NCBI GenBank assembly: GCA_032378655.1
Contig: JAVYJS010000020.1
Coordinates: 1 to 15,183 of the forward strand
Length of the DNA stretch: 15,183 nt
Origin: Arsenophonus melophagi
Lineage (GTDB): Bacteria; Pseudomonadota; Gammaproteobacteria; Enterobacterales; Enterobacteriaceae
Direction: 5' to 3'
In this document: piece after piece, positions 7,514-13,894 of the stretch
Layout of the letters: every line of letters starts with the position of its first letter
Numbering within the stretch: the first letter of the stretch is position 1
The notes under the pieces: model-generated
What the model was told of the DNA's origin: nothing
The model's input: the letters and a program-made list of their open reading frames with translations, nothing else
Databases searched by the model: none
Made by a program: the position numbers and the translations under genes

Positions 7514-8541
7514 AATGCCGCGTTATAAAATTGTGCTGAATCTACTGATAGCATAGTATCTTGCGAGCATTCTTTTTGGTGTTGCTGTATTAATGTCGCT
7601 TCACTAGCTTTGAAATTAATATTTAGTTTACTAAACAGTTCCTGATCTTTATCCTGGCTAGGATTAGAGGCAGTTAATAACTTACAGCCATAAAAGAGAG
7701 AATTCGCACCAGCCATAAAACACAGTGCTTGCATCTGATCATTCATTTGTTCACGACCAGCAGAGAGTCTGACAAAAGAGGTTGGCATCATAATTCTCGC
7801 AACCGCGATGGTACGAATAAAATCAAAAGGATCAACATCTTCATTATTTTCAAGAGGAGTGCCCTTAATTTTTATTAGCATATTAATTGGAATACTTTCT
7901 GGAACTTGTGGTAAATTAGCTAATTGAACTAATAGCGCTACTCGATCAATTATCTCTTCTCCTAAGCCAATAATACCGCCAGAACAGACTTTCATCCCTG
8001 CATTGCGAACGGCATTAATCGTATCAAGTCGATCTTGATAAGTACGAGTAGTAACAATAGAACCATAAAATTCTGGTGAAGTATCTAAATTATGATTGTA
8101 ATAATCCAGTCCAGCATCAGCTAACTGCTGTGCTTGCTGATTCGTTAATGTGCCTAATGTCATACAAGTTTCCAATCCTAACGCTTTAACTGCTTTTACT
8201 ATGACTTCTAAATAAGGCATATCGCGTTCATGAGGGTTGCGCCAGGCAGCACCCATACAAAACCGTGTTGAACCAGCTTTTTTAGCCTGCTTTGCTGATT
8301 TAATTACTTGTTCTACTTTTAAGAGTTGCTCGGCTTGTAATCCTGTTTTATAGCGAGCACTTTGTGGACAATATTTACAATCTTCAGGGCAAGCACCAGT
8401 TTTAATTGAGAGTAAAGTACTAATTTGCAATTGTTGCGGATCAAAGTGTTTACGATGAACTTGCTGTGCTTGAAAAAGCAATTCAAAGAAAGGTAAATTA
8501 AATAATGCTTCTGTCTGGTAAAGCGTCCATATTTTTTTCAT
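7510..8541 (-). CDS. bioB: Biotin synthase
   Basis: Radical-SAM enzyme that inserts sulfur into dethiobiotin to make biotin, using one [4Fe-4S] and one sacrificial [2Fe-2S] cluster. I start at the ATG at 8541, which gives 343 residues (E. coli 346). It is preceded by GGA at proper spacing and aligns MKKIWTL with E. coli RPRWTL. The frame extends to a GTG at 8559 but without a ribosome-binding site. The CX3CX2C cluster motif is at C51, C55 and C58 within KTGACPEDCKYCPQS. Also seen are RFCMGAAWRNPHERDMPYL, LDYYNHNLDTSPEFY, KVCSGGIIGLGE and VRLSAGRE, which supply the [2Fe-2S] cysteines and arginine. It is the first gene of the operon, transcribed divergently from bioA. Confidence 0.97.
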   Translation of the reverse strand: MKKIWTLYQTEALFNLPFFELLFQAQQVHRKHFDPQQLQISTLLSIKTGACPEDCKYCPQSARYKTGLQAEQLLKVEQVIKSAKQAKKAGSTRFCMGAAWRNPHERDMPYLEVIVKAVKALGLETCMTLGTLTNQQAQQLADAGLDYYNHNLDTSPEFYGSIVTTRTYQDRLDTINAVRNAGMKVCSGGIIGLGEEIIDRVALLVQLANLPQVPESIPINMLIKIKGTPLENNEDVDPFDFIRTIAVARIMMPTSFVRLSAGREQMNDQMQALCFMAGANSLFYGCKLLTASNPSQDKDQELFSKLNINFKASEATLIQQHQKECSQDTMLSVDSAQFYNAAL

Positions 8542-8569
8542 TTTATTCCATTCTCTCACTTGAAAAGTG

Positions 8570-8597
8570 TTGCCAGTTTAAATAACCGCATTATCAT
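8570..8597 (+). promoter_or_regulatory. Candidate bioA promoter
   Basis: TTGCCA (8570-8575, 5 of 6 to consensus) and TATCAT (8592-8597, 5 of 6) are spaced by 16 bases, putting the start of transcription near 8604 and leaving a leader of about 27 bases. It overlaps the oppositely oriented bioB promoter, the same arrangement as in the E. coli bio locus. No good ribosome-binding site precedes the bioA ATG. Confidence 0.55.
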
Positions 8598-8602
8598 GTC
8601 AA
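8575..8602 (-). promoter_or_regulatory. Candidate bioB operon promoter
   Basis: On the minus strand a perfect consensus -35, TTGACA (8602-8597), is followed after 16 bases by TAAACT (8580-8575, 4 of 6). Transcription would start near 8568, about 27 bases before the bioB ATG at 8541. The -35 lies inside the dyad at 8598-8622, so a protein bound there would block it. Confidence 0.55.
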
Positions 8603-8622
8603 CTAAAATAAATTTAGTTTAC
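8598..8622. promoter_or_regulatory. Dyad between bioA and bioB, possible degenerate BirA operator
   Basis: GTCAACTAAA (8598-8607) and TTTAGTTTAC (8613-8622) form a 10-bp inverted repeat with one mismatch around ATAAA. It overlaps the bioB -35 and the bioA start site, exactly where bioO sits in E. coli. The right half ATTTAGTTTAC resembles the E. coli half-site ATTTAGGTTTAC with one G missing. The distance between half-sites is about 5 bases shorter than in E. coli, so BirA binding may be weakened or lost. I infer an operator relic; I have not shown a working site. Confidence 0.4.
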
Positions 8623-8630
8623 TAAATAGT

Positions 8631-9905
8631 ATGAAATTTGAGGATATTCATTTTGATGCTAAACATATTTGGCATCCATATGCATCTATGAAGAAACCTA
8701 TACCAGCTTATCCTATAGTACAAGCGTCAGGTGTTGAACTACAATTAGCTGATGGAAGAAAATTAATTGACGGTATGGCCTCTTGGTGGAGTGCTATTCA
8801 TGGCTATAATCATCCTGTGCTTAACAAAGCTGTCAATAAGCAATTAAAAAAAATGTCCCATGTGATGTTTGGTGGTATTACGCATCCAGCGGCAACGGCT
8901 TTATGCCGACAATTAATCGATATCACTGATGATAGTTTAGAGTGTATTTTTCTAGCAGATTCAGGCTCAGTAGCTGTAGAGGTAGCACTAAAAATGGCCT
9001 TGCAATATTGGCAGGCGTGCGAAAAACCGCGCTATAAATTTATTGCCTTAAAACAAGGTTATCATGGTGATACTTGTGGAGCTATGTCAGTTTCTGATCC
9101 AGAAAACGCAATGCATAGCTCTTATCGTGGTTATTTGCCAACTAATTTTTTTGTTCAAGCGCCACAATGTGGTTTTTATCAGCCGTGGAAAGCTGATGAT
9201 TTAATCCCATTACAAAAAATGCTAAGTGAACAAGCAGGAAAAATTGCGGCGATTATTGTCGAGCCGATAGTTCAGGGTGCTGGTGGTATGCGAATGTATC
9301 ACCCTAATTACTTAGCAGGTGTAAGAGAATTATGCGATTACTATGACATTTTATTAATTGCCGATGAAATTGCCACTGGATTTGGCCGTACTGGAAAATT
9401 GTTTGCTTGTCAACATAGTGCTATCACTCCAGATATTCTGTGTTTAGGTAAGGCACTAACTGGTGGTTATGTTACGCTGTCAGCAACACTCACTAGTCGC
9501 TATATTGCAAATACAATAAGTCAAGGTAAAATGGGCTGCTTGATGCATGGACCAACTTTTATGGGTAATCCATTAGCCTGTGCGGTTGCAGATGCAAGCA
9601 TAACATTATTAAGAAATAGCCCATGGCAAAAATGGATGAAAGATATTGAAACACAATTAATGGTAGAACTCTGTGTATTGCGAAATCAACCACAAGTTGC
9701 TGACGTTCGAGTATTAGGTGCAATTGGTGTAGTTGAAATGAAAAACAACATTAATGTATCTGAGTTACAACGTCATTTTGTGGCTGAAGGAGTTTGGATA
9801 CGGCCATTTTGTAAATTAATTTATCTGATGCCACCATATATCATTACCTCTCAACAACTGACTAAATTAACCGATGCAATAAAAAAAATTGTTAGTAGCA
9901 TTTAA
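8631..9905 (+). CDS. bioA: Adenosylmethionine-8-amino-7-oxononanoate aminotransferase (DAPA synthase)
   Basis: PLP aminotransferase converting KAPA to 7,8-diaminopelargonate, unusual in using S-adenosylmethionine as amino donor. It has 424 residues (E. coli 429; the difference is mainly a shorter C-terminus). Residues match E. coli numbering: HIWHPYASM (12-20), SWWSAIHGYNHP (51-62), LADSGSVAVEVA (108-119), GYHGD with Y144, the PLP-ring aspartate D245 in IADEIATGFGR, and PLP lysine K274 in LGKALTGG. GPTFMGNPLACA and the C-terminal WIRPFGKLIYLMPPYI-like block are also present, the latter with a C in place of the G. It is divergent from bioBFCD, 89 bases from bioB, and shares its control region. 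Frame intact. Confidence 0.97.
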   Translation: MKFEDIHFDAKHIWHPYASMKKPIPAYPIVQASGVELQLADGRKLIDGMASWWSAIHGYNHPVLNKAVNKQLKKMSHVMFGGITHPAATALCRQLIDITDDSLECIFLADSGSVAVEVALKMALQYWQACEKPRYKFIALKQGYHGDTCGAMSVSDPENAMHSSYRGYLPTNFFVQAPQCGFYQPWKADDLIPLQKMLSEQAGKIAAIIVEPIVQGAGGMRMYHPNYLAGVRELCDYYDILLIADEIATGFGRTGKLFACQHSAITPDILCLGKALTGGYVTLSATLTSRYIANTISQGKMGCLMHGPTFMGNPLACAVADASITLLRNSPWQKWMKDIETQLMVELCVLRNQPQVADVRVLGAIGVVEMKNNINVSELQRHFVAEGVWIRPFCKLIYLMPPYIITSQQLTKLTDAIKKIVSSI

Positions 9906-9936
9906 ATAAAAATATCATAATTTATTGTAAAGTCAA

Positions 9937-9980
9937 TCGACTGTCATTTATGCTACTTCTGTAGCATAAATGACAGTCGA
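9937..9980. repeat. Perfect 20-bp hairpin just after bioA
   Basis: TCGACTGTCATTTATGCTAC (9937-9956), loop TTCT, and its exact complement at 9961-9980. It starts 32 bases past the bioA stop. The arms are about 45% G+C in a much more AT-rich setting. No T-tract follows; a second hairpin begins 4 bases later. It may protect the bioA mRNA 3' end. Confidence 0.85.
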
Positions 9981-9983
9981 GCT

Positions 9984-10022
9984 ATGCGGGTATGGCTTCA
10001 TTAGCTATACCCGCATCCTTTT
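9984..10022 (+). terminator. Probable bioA terminator
   Basis: ATGCGGGTATGGCT (9984-9997) pairs with AGCTATACCCGCAT (10003-10016) over 14 bp, one of them G-U, with loop TCATT. It is followed by CCTTTT on the plus strand. The G+C-rich base and T-run, about 80 bases after bioA, fit an intrinsic terminator, the second element of a tandem pair with the hairpin at 9937-9980. Confidence 0.6.
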
Positions 10023-10394
10023 GTAAACAAGGACTTTTGCTTTTATCCATAAATGCCGAAAGATACTGGTAACACATTTACTTGCATCAAGTAATCATCA
10101 TCTTATAGGAAGAAGGGTACCCTCAAGATAAAAAGTTTTTTTGGATTAAAAGCTAATTATTACAATGTTCTTACTGGAACAGACATGCAAAATTCTGAAT
10201 AAAGATTCACTATGGAACATATGATTTTGTTATAAAACAAACATCTTCTGTTTGAGTGCGACTATTAAATAATAGGACCTTGTCCTCAGTTAGTTAGTAA
10301 TGCTATAAGTAACTCGTTCGATTGCATGATTATGTTACTAATTTTATAAAAACAGATATAATCTTCTATATTAAAATAAATTAAATATTATTTA

Positions 10395-10416
10395 CCACAT
10401 ACTTTAAAATATGTGG
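10395..10416. repeat. 7-bp inverted repeat
   Basis: CCACATA (10395-10401) and TATGTGG (10410-10416) with the 8-base centre CTTTAAAA. Short, but distinct in its G+C-bearing ends. Confidence 0.4.
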
Positions 10417-10530
10417 ATGTTTTAAGTTACTAATAATTTGAATGTTTGGATACATAGCTCCATTCAATTCATAAGCAATAATATTAAATTTATTTTAAAT
10501 GAATGAAGGAATTAAATCAATAACTCACGA

Positions 10531-10571
10531 TCCTGCTTTACTTTTATCAAAAAGATACAAGTAAAGCAGGA
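10531..10571. repeat. Two-part hairpin, 13 bp plus 4 bp
   Basis: TCCTGCTTTACTT (10531-10543) pairs exactly with AAGTAAAGCAGGA (10559-10571). Inside, TATC (10545-10548) pairs with GATA (10554-10557) around AAAAA, leaving one T/C mismatch between the stems. No T-tract follows. A second hairpin starts 25 bases later. Confidence 0.8.
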
Positions 10572-10596
10572 GCTTAAAGAATCGAGATCGATCTGC

Positions 10597-10624
10597 ACTG
10601 ATTTTATCATTAGATAAAATCAGT
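10597..10624. repeat. Perfect 12-bp hairpin
   Basis: ACTGATTTTATC (10597-10608), loop ATTA, GATAAAATCAGT (10613-10624). It is followed by AATTATAAAAATG, without a T-tract on the plus strand. Confidence 0.8.
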
Positions 10625-10913
10625 AATTATAAAAATGTCTACGGTCCTTTTCTATTTTATTGATTGATTAATAATCATGAAACTACCTAAATAGTCTATT
10701 ATATCAAATCTGATAGTATAAAAATATTTATATATAACACGACCGATAATGCAATGTATTGTTTTAATTAATTGAATTAATATATACATTCTTTTTTTAA
10801 AAGATAAAACCCTTTTTGAATAATGGTTTTTACTGAAAATAATCAGCTCGCTTATTATCGGAATCATGTTATGTTTTCTGTTTATGTGGCCGATTGCAAT
10901 ATATCCAAGTAAT

Positions 10914-10957
10914 CTTAACTAACCACTACGACTTTTAAGTAGTAGTGGTTAGTTAAG
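10914..10957. repeat. Long hairpin, 16 bp plus 4 bp
   Basis: CTTAACTAACCACTAC (10914-10929) is the exact complement of 10942-10957. After a single G/A mismatch the stem continues with ACTT (10931-10934) and AAGT (10937-10940) around TT, so almost the whole 44 bases fold on themselves. Confidence 0.85.
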
Positions 10958-11169
10958 TAATAGGTGATATTACTTGTTTCTGAGTTTTATGGGATCGATA
11001 AAATTCTGATACTGATCAGATCAGAGATAAGTAAACGTTCCAAGGTTTAAGGAAACTAGTAAGAAAAAGAATTTTCTACTAGAAAGTCTGGCAGTACGTT
11101 TCTTAACGTAGTTAAGATTTTAGATGACCTATGATGTACAATTTACCGCTGCTAAATAGCAAATAAAAA

Positions 11170-11213
11170 TATCATAATAACACAGAAAATACTTTTTCGG
11201 TGTTATTATGATA
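11170..11213. repeat. Long hairpin, 14 bp plus 5 bp
   Basis: TATCATAATAACAC (11170-11183) pairs with GTGTTATTATGATA (11200-11213). After one A/G mismatch the inner bases GAAAA (11185-11189) pair with TTTTC (11194-11198). It has the same layout as 10914-10957: long stem, one mismatch, short inner stem. Confidence 0.85.
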
Positions 11214-11230
11214 ATGAAGTAAATGATATT

Positions 11231-11259
11231 TCTTTATTATGCAATAAAGATTTTCTTAT
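11231..11259 (+). repeat. 8-bp hairpin with a T-rich tail
   Basis: TCTTTATT (11231-11238), loop ATGC, AATAAAGA (11243-11250), then TTTTCTTATT. The tail looks terminator-like, but the stem is nearly all A-T and no plus-strand gene precedes it for 1.3 kb. Confidence 0.4.
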
Positions 11260-11559
11260 TAAGTTCAGCACAATCTGAATATGAGCATATGATTTTATAA
11301 ACAAGTAAAAAGAAGCTATTGATTTTTACTGTTTACAGTACAGCAAAATCCTAAATTTTGTATACATTTATTACAATGAGTTTTTATTGTGTGATGTAAG
11401 CAAATATAAGCATTTTCTCTATTCAAGAGAGATAGTGAAAATCCACTGTATGCACAACAAGGATTAAAGTTATCCTGGATAAAAACCATGACGTTTAATT
11501 ATGAATTCATAAAATGGTGATTATTCGGTTTAATCTAAAATTACTTGAACCTGGTTAAT

Positions 11560-11588
11560 CAGTGCTTCTCTTGATAAGAGAAGCACTG
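11560..11588. repeat. Perfect 13-bp hairpin with 3-base loop
   Basis: CAGTGCTTCTCTT (11560-11572), loop GAT, AAGAGAAGCACTG (11576-11588). Close to half G+C. The same GAT loop occurs in the larger hairpin at 11923-11977. Confidence 0.85.
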
Positions 11589-11922
11589 TCAATTATTATT
11601 GATGTAATACCTTATTTTATCTACAATCACCAACTCTTTAACACTACTCTGATACCCATAATAATAAATAGTTAAATCGAGAAATTTTTAGTAACATTAA
11701 GAGTAAATTTATATAATTTTTTCTAGAACATAATGAAGTTATGTATTAACTTTTGTTAAAGTAAATAATATAATCAATATTATTGAGGTAATACATGCAT
11801 TACATTATTAATGATTAAAATATTATTATGACTATGGTCGTATGGAGGTCATCATAAGCTCTTTTATTAGTAGATCAACTAAAAAAACAATTTTTGATTA
11901 CTGTAAAAATCTACATTCTTTG

Positions 11923-11977
11923 TTGATAAGACTTTATCACAGATGCCTGATAGGCATCTGTGATAAAGTCTTATCAA
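11923..11977. repeat. Perfect 26-bp hairpin with 3-base loop, the largest in the window
   Basis: The arms at 11923-11948 (begins TTGATAAGAC) and 11952-11977 (ends GTCTTATCAA) are exact complements with only GAT between them. There is no mismatch in 26 pairs and no T-tract afterwards. No gene lies within 650 bases downstream or about 2 kb upstream. Confidence 0.9.
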
Positions 11978-12115
11978 GATTAACTATTCATTTAGTTTCG
12001 TTGAAATACCTTTAAGATCAGTACGCAAAAATTCTTTATATAGAGAATAACATAACTCATTATTTTAATAATATTCACTGATGTTTATATCTAATCTTTT
12101 GATATTAGAGATGCA

Positions 12116-12145
12116 CCATCCTTGTCCTGGCAAGGATGGCTCTTT
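12116..12145 (+). terminator. Terminator-like 9-bp hairpin
   Basis: CCATCCTTG (12116-12124), loop TCCTGG, CAAGGATGG (12131-12139), then CTCTTT. It is the most G+C-rich stem of the gap, with a short T-run on the plus strand. The upstream AGAG at 12107-12110 could also pair with CTCT at 12140-12143. No plus-strand gene lies close upstream, so it may be the leftover terminator of a lost gene. Confidence 0.4.
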
Positions 12146-12290
12146 AGATCAATGTTTAAAATTGATTAAAAATTTTATTTAATTTTTTAAAAATATCTTT
12201 TTATTCACTTTTAAATACAACACTTATCTGGGTTCTCAAGTCTCTCGAATAGATAGTAATTTATTATTGATTATTTAACTTTTTATTGAA

Positions 12291-12318
12291 ATTGCTTTTA
12301 TCAATTGATAAAAGCAAT
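12291..12318. repeat. Perfect 28-base palindrome
   Basis: ATTGCTTTTATCAA (12291-12304) is followed directly by its complement at 12305-12318, with no spacer. As a transcript it would fold as about 12 bp with a 4-base loop. A dyad of this symmetry could also be a protein-binding site, but it is more than 300 bases before galU. Confidence 0.85.
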
Positions 12319-12636
12319 AAATATTTTAGTAGTTCAAATCATATTAAAATATGAGATCATTTTGAGATTTATAACAGAGATTCTTTTGATAAGAAACAAA
12401 GCAGAAATGATCACCTAAATATCTTTAGGTAGTTAAACTAATAAATTTTCAGAAAATATTAATTGTTATATATCTTAACATTATGTTTTGAACTAAGTGT
12501 TAACTCTATGTGAATTTTCTCTAGTATGTTACTATGCTGTTTTATTTGGCATATTATTATCAAACTCATCACATGAACTATTAAAAATCTATTTGTTTTA
12601 TTTGATAAAAACTGAAAATTAATAATTTGAAAGAAA

Positions 12637-13551
12637 ATGCAACTAAAAAAAACGAAAAAAAAAGTTAGTAAAGCAGTGATTCCTGTTGCTGGGTTAGGAA
12701 CGCGTATGTTGCCAGCCACGAAAGCAATTCCTAAGGAAATGCTGCCTTTAGCCGATAAGCCGCTTATTCAATATGTAGTTAATGAGTGTATATCTGCCGG
12801 AATTCATGAAATTATATTAGTTACCCATTCATCGAAAAATTCGATAGAAAACCATTTTGATACTAGTTTTGAATTAGAAGCAATTTTAGAAAAGCGTGTA
12901 AAACGGCAATTATTAAATGATGTACAATCTATATGTCCAGGTCATGTCACAATTATGCAAACTAGACAAGGTATCGCAAAGGGGCTTGGGCATGCTATTT
13001 TATGTGCTAAACCATTAGTAGGGAATGAGCCTTTTGCTGTAGTGTTGCCTGATGTAATTATCGATCAATATTCATCTAATTTACAAGAGTATAATTTGAC
13101 CGCCATGCTGAAACGTTATCATGAAACGTCAGCTAGCCAAATTCTTGTTGAATCACTACCAAAAGAATTTTTATCTAATTACGGTGTTGTTTATTGTAAT
13201 GGCTATGAATTAAAGCCTGGTGAAAGTAAAATTATTCAAGGTGTTGTTGAAAAACCTAACATTGATAAGGTGTCTTCTACTTTATCTATTGTAGGCCGTT
13301 ATGTATTGCCAGAGACAATGTGGGCTTTATTAGAGCAAACACCAGCAGGTACAGGGGATGAAATTCAGTTAACTGACGCAATTGAAATGTTAATCGAAAA
13401 TGAGCCTGTTGAGGCTTACCATTTATATGGTAAAAGTTATGATTGTGGTAATAAGTTAGGTTATATGAAAGCATTTGTTGAATATAGTATTCGGCACGAA
13501 TTTTTCGGTGATGAATTTTTTGATTGGATAAAGAATACTTTAAATTATTAA
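12637..13551 (+). CDS. galU: UTP-glucose-1-phosphate uridylyltransferase
   Basis: Makes UDP-glucose from UTP and glucose-1-phosphate, feeding LPS core, osmoregulated glucans and galactose metabolism; cytosolic tetramer in its family. It has 304 residues (E. coli 302) and matches along its length, with two extra residues near 170. Visible: the nucleotide-binding GLGTRMLPATKAIPKEMLP (19-37), VTHSSKNSIENHFD, KGLGHAILCAKP, LPDVIID, GVVEKP with the lysine implicated in catalysis, GDEIQLTDAIEML and YDCGNKLGYMKAF. The N-terminus MQLKKTKKKVSKAVIPV aligns with MAAINTKVKKAVIPV. Only a weak GAAAG precedes this ATG. It faces hns as in E. coli. No other sugar-nucleotide gene is in the window, so its main sink cannot be told. 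Confidence 0.96.
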   Translation: MQLKKTKKKVSKAVIPVAGLGTRMLPATKAIPKEMLPLADKPLIQYVVNECISAGIHEIILVTHSSKNSIENHFDTSFELEAILEKRVKRQLLNDVQSICPGHVTIMQTRQGIAKGLGHAILCAKPLVGNEPFAVVLPDVIIDQYSSNLQEYNLTAMLKRYHETSASQILVESLPKEFLSNYGVVYCNGYELKPGESKIIQGVVEKPNIDKVSSTLSIVGRYVLPETMWALLEQTPAGTGDEIQLTDAIEMLIENEPVEAYHLYGKSYDCGNKLGYMKAFVEYSIRHEFFGDEFFDWIKNTLNY

Positions 13552-13699
13552 TTCGAATTAATAAAATCTTTGATACTCATAAAATTAAAAAGAAATTTAT
13601 TATACTTAAATAGGTCAAGCTACATATTTTATTCATAAATTATTTTGATGTGTAAAATATTGTTGTTATAAAAAAGATATTTTATTGATTTAACATACC

Positions 13700-13719
13700 T
13701 CAGATTAACATCTGATTTT
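13700..13719 (+). terminator. Candidate galU terminator, weak
   Basis: TCAGAT (13700-13705), loop TAAC, ATCTGA (13710-13715), then TTTT. The stem is short and only partly G+C. It is the first hairpin with a T-run reached by polymerase leaving galU. Confidence 0.4.
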
Positions 13720-13738
13720 AAATAAAGGAAATCTTGCT

Positions 13739-13775
13739 TATAAATTCCTATATAAACGATATATAGGAATTTATA
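13739..13775. repeat. Perfect 16-bp hairpin between galU and hns
   Basis: TATAAATTCCTATATA (13739-13754) and TATATAGGAATTTATA (13760-13775) around the loop AACGA. AT-rich, with no separate T-tract. Confidence 0.85.
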
Positions 13776-13804
13776 TTAACTTAACTTTAAGTATTTCTAA
13801 AAGG

Positions 13805-13835
13805 TTTAGTATTTTATAGTATATAAAATACTAAA
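13805..13835. repeat. Perfect 14-bp hairpin between galU and hns
   Basis: TTTAGTATTTTATA (13805-13818), loop GTA, TATAAAATACTAAA (13822-13835). It lies 17 bases from the bidirectional terminator that follows. Confidence 0.85.
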
Positions 13836-13852
13836 TAACATGAAAATAAATA

Positions 13853-13874
13853 CCCTTTGCAAAAGGGCTTTTTT
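13853..13874. terminator. Bidirectional intrinsic terminator for hns and galU
   Basis: CCCTTT (13853-13858), loop GCA, AAAGGG (13862-13867), then C and six Ts on the plus strand. On the minus strand the same stem is followed by TATTTATTTT, 20 bases past the hns stop. It is the best intrinsic terminator of the window and suits a convergent gene pair. Confidence 0.75.
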
Positions 13875-13894
13875 AAAAACATCACAAAAAATGA

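Larger units (their letters stand above)
9906..12636. other. 2.7-kb gap without a gene, studded with stem-loops
   Basis: Neither strand has a frame that looks like a protein. The longest (10652-10867 minus, and 12459-12719 minus across the galU start) are low in complexity and rich in I, K, F and N. No tRNA, rRNA or phage attachment site was seen. The G+C content is clearly below that of the flanking genes. Besides the hairpins listed separately, weaker ones occur at 10080-10092, 10238-10254, 10274-10286, 11056-11082, 11101-11117, 11327-11340, 12339-12354 and 12413-12430. In E. coli bioA and galU are far apart, so this is a deletion or rearrangement joint, but the hairpins make it unlike ordinary decayed DNA. 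Confidence 0.6.
13552..13894. other. Convergent galU-hns spacer packed with hairpins
   Basis: 343 bases without a gene between two genes that point at each other. It holds four inverted repeats in a row: 13700-13715 (6 bp, followed by TTTT), 13739-13775 (16 bp), 13805-13835 (14 bp) and the bidirectional terminator at 13853-13874. The first 145 bases after galU are AT-rich with nothing recognisable. Confidence 0.65.

Noticed and set aside
10652..10867. 71-codon open frame on the minus strand in the bioA-galU gap
   Set aside because: Low complexity (mostly I, K, F, Y, S), no clear ribosome-binding site and no resemblance to a known family. Expected by chance in AT-rich DNA.
10217..11297. Possible diverged repeat: CATATGATTTT followed by TATAAA near 10218 and near 11286
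   Set aside because: The similarity is limited to AT-rich words with indels and does not extend, so common origin cannot be claimed.
9937..12430. CRISPR array or REP/ERIC-type repeat family
   Set aside because: The stems share no sequence with each other and there is no regular direct repeat and spacer pattern or cas gene.
9937..12430. Insertion-sequence ends
   Set aside because: Arms of each inverted repeat are separated by only a few bases, no transposase frame exists, and no flanking target duplications were seen.
9906..12636. tRNA or other structured RNA genes in the gap
   Set aside because: A T-loop-like string occurs near 12333 (GTTCAAATC), but no matching acceptor, D or anticodon arms surround it.
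12459..12719. 86-codon minus-strand frame overlapping the galU start
   Set aside because: Its N-terminal part is simply the antisense of the conserved galU N-terminus, and the remainder is low in complexity.
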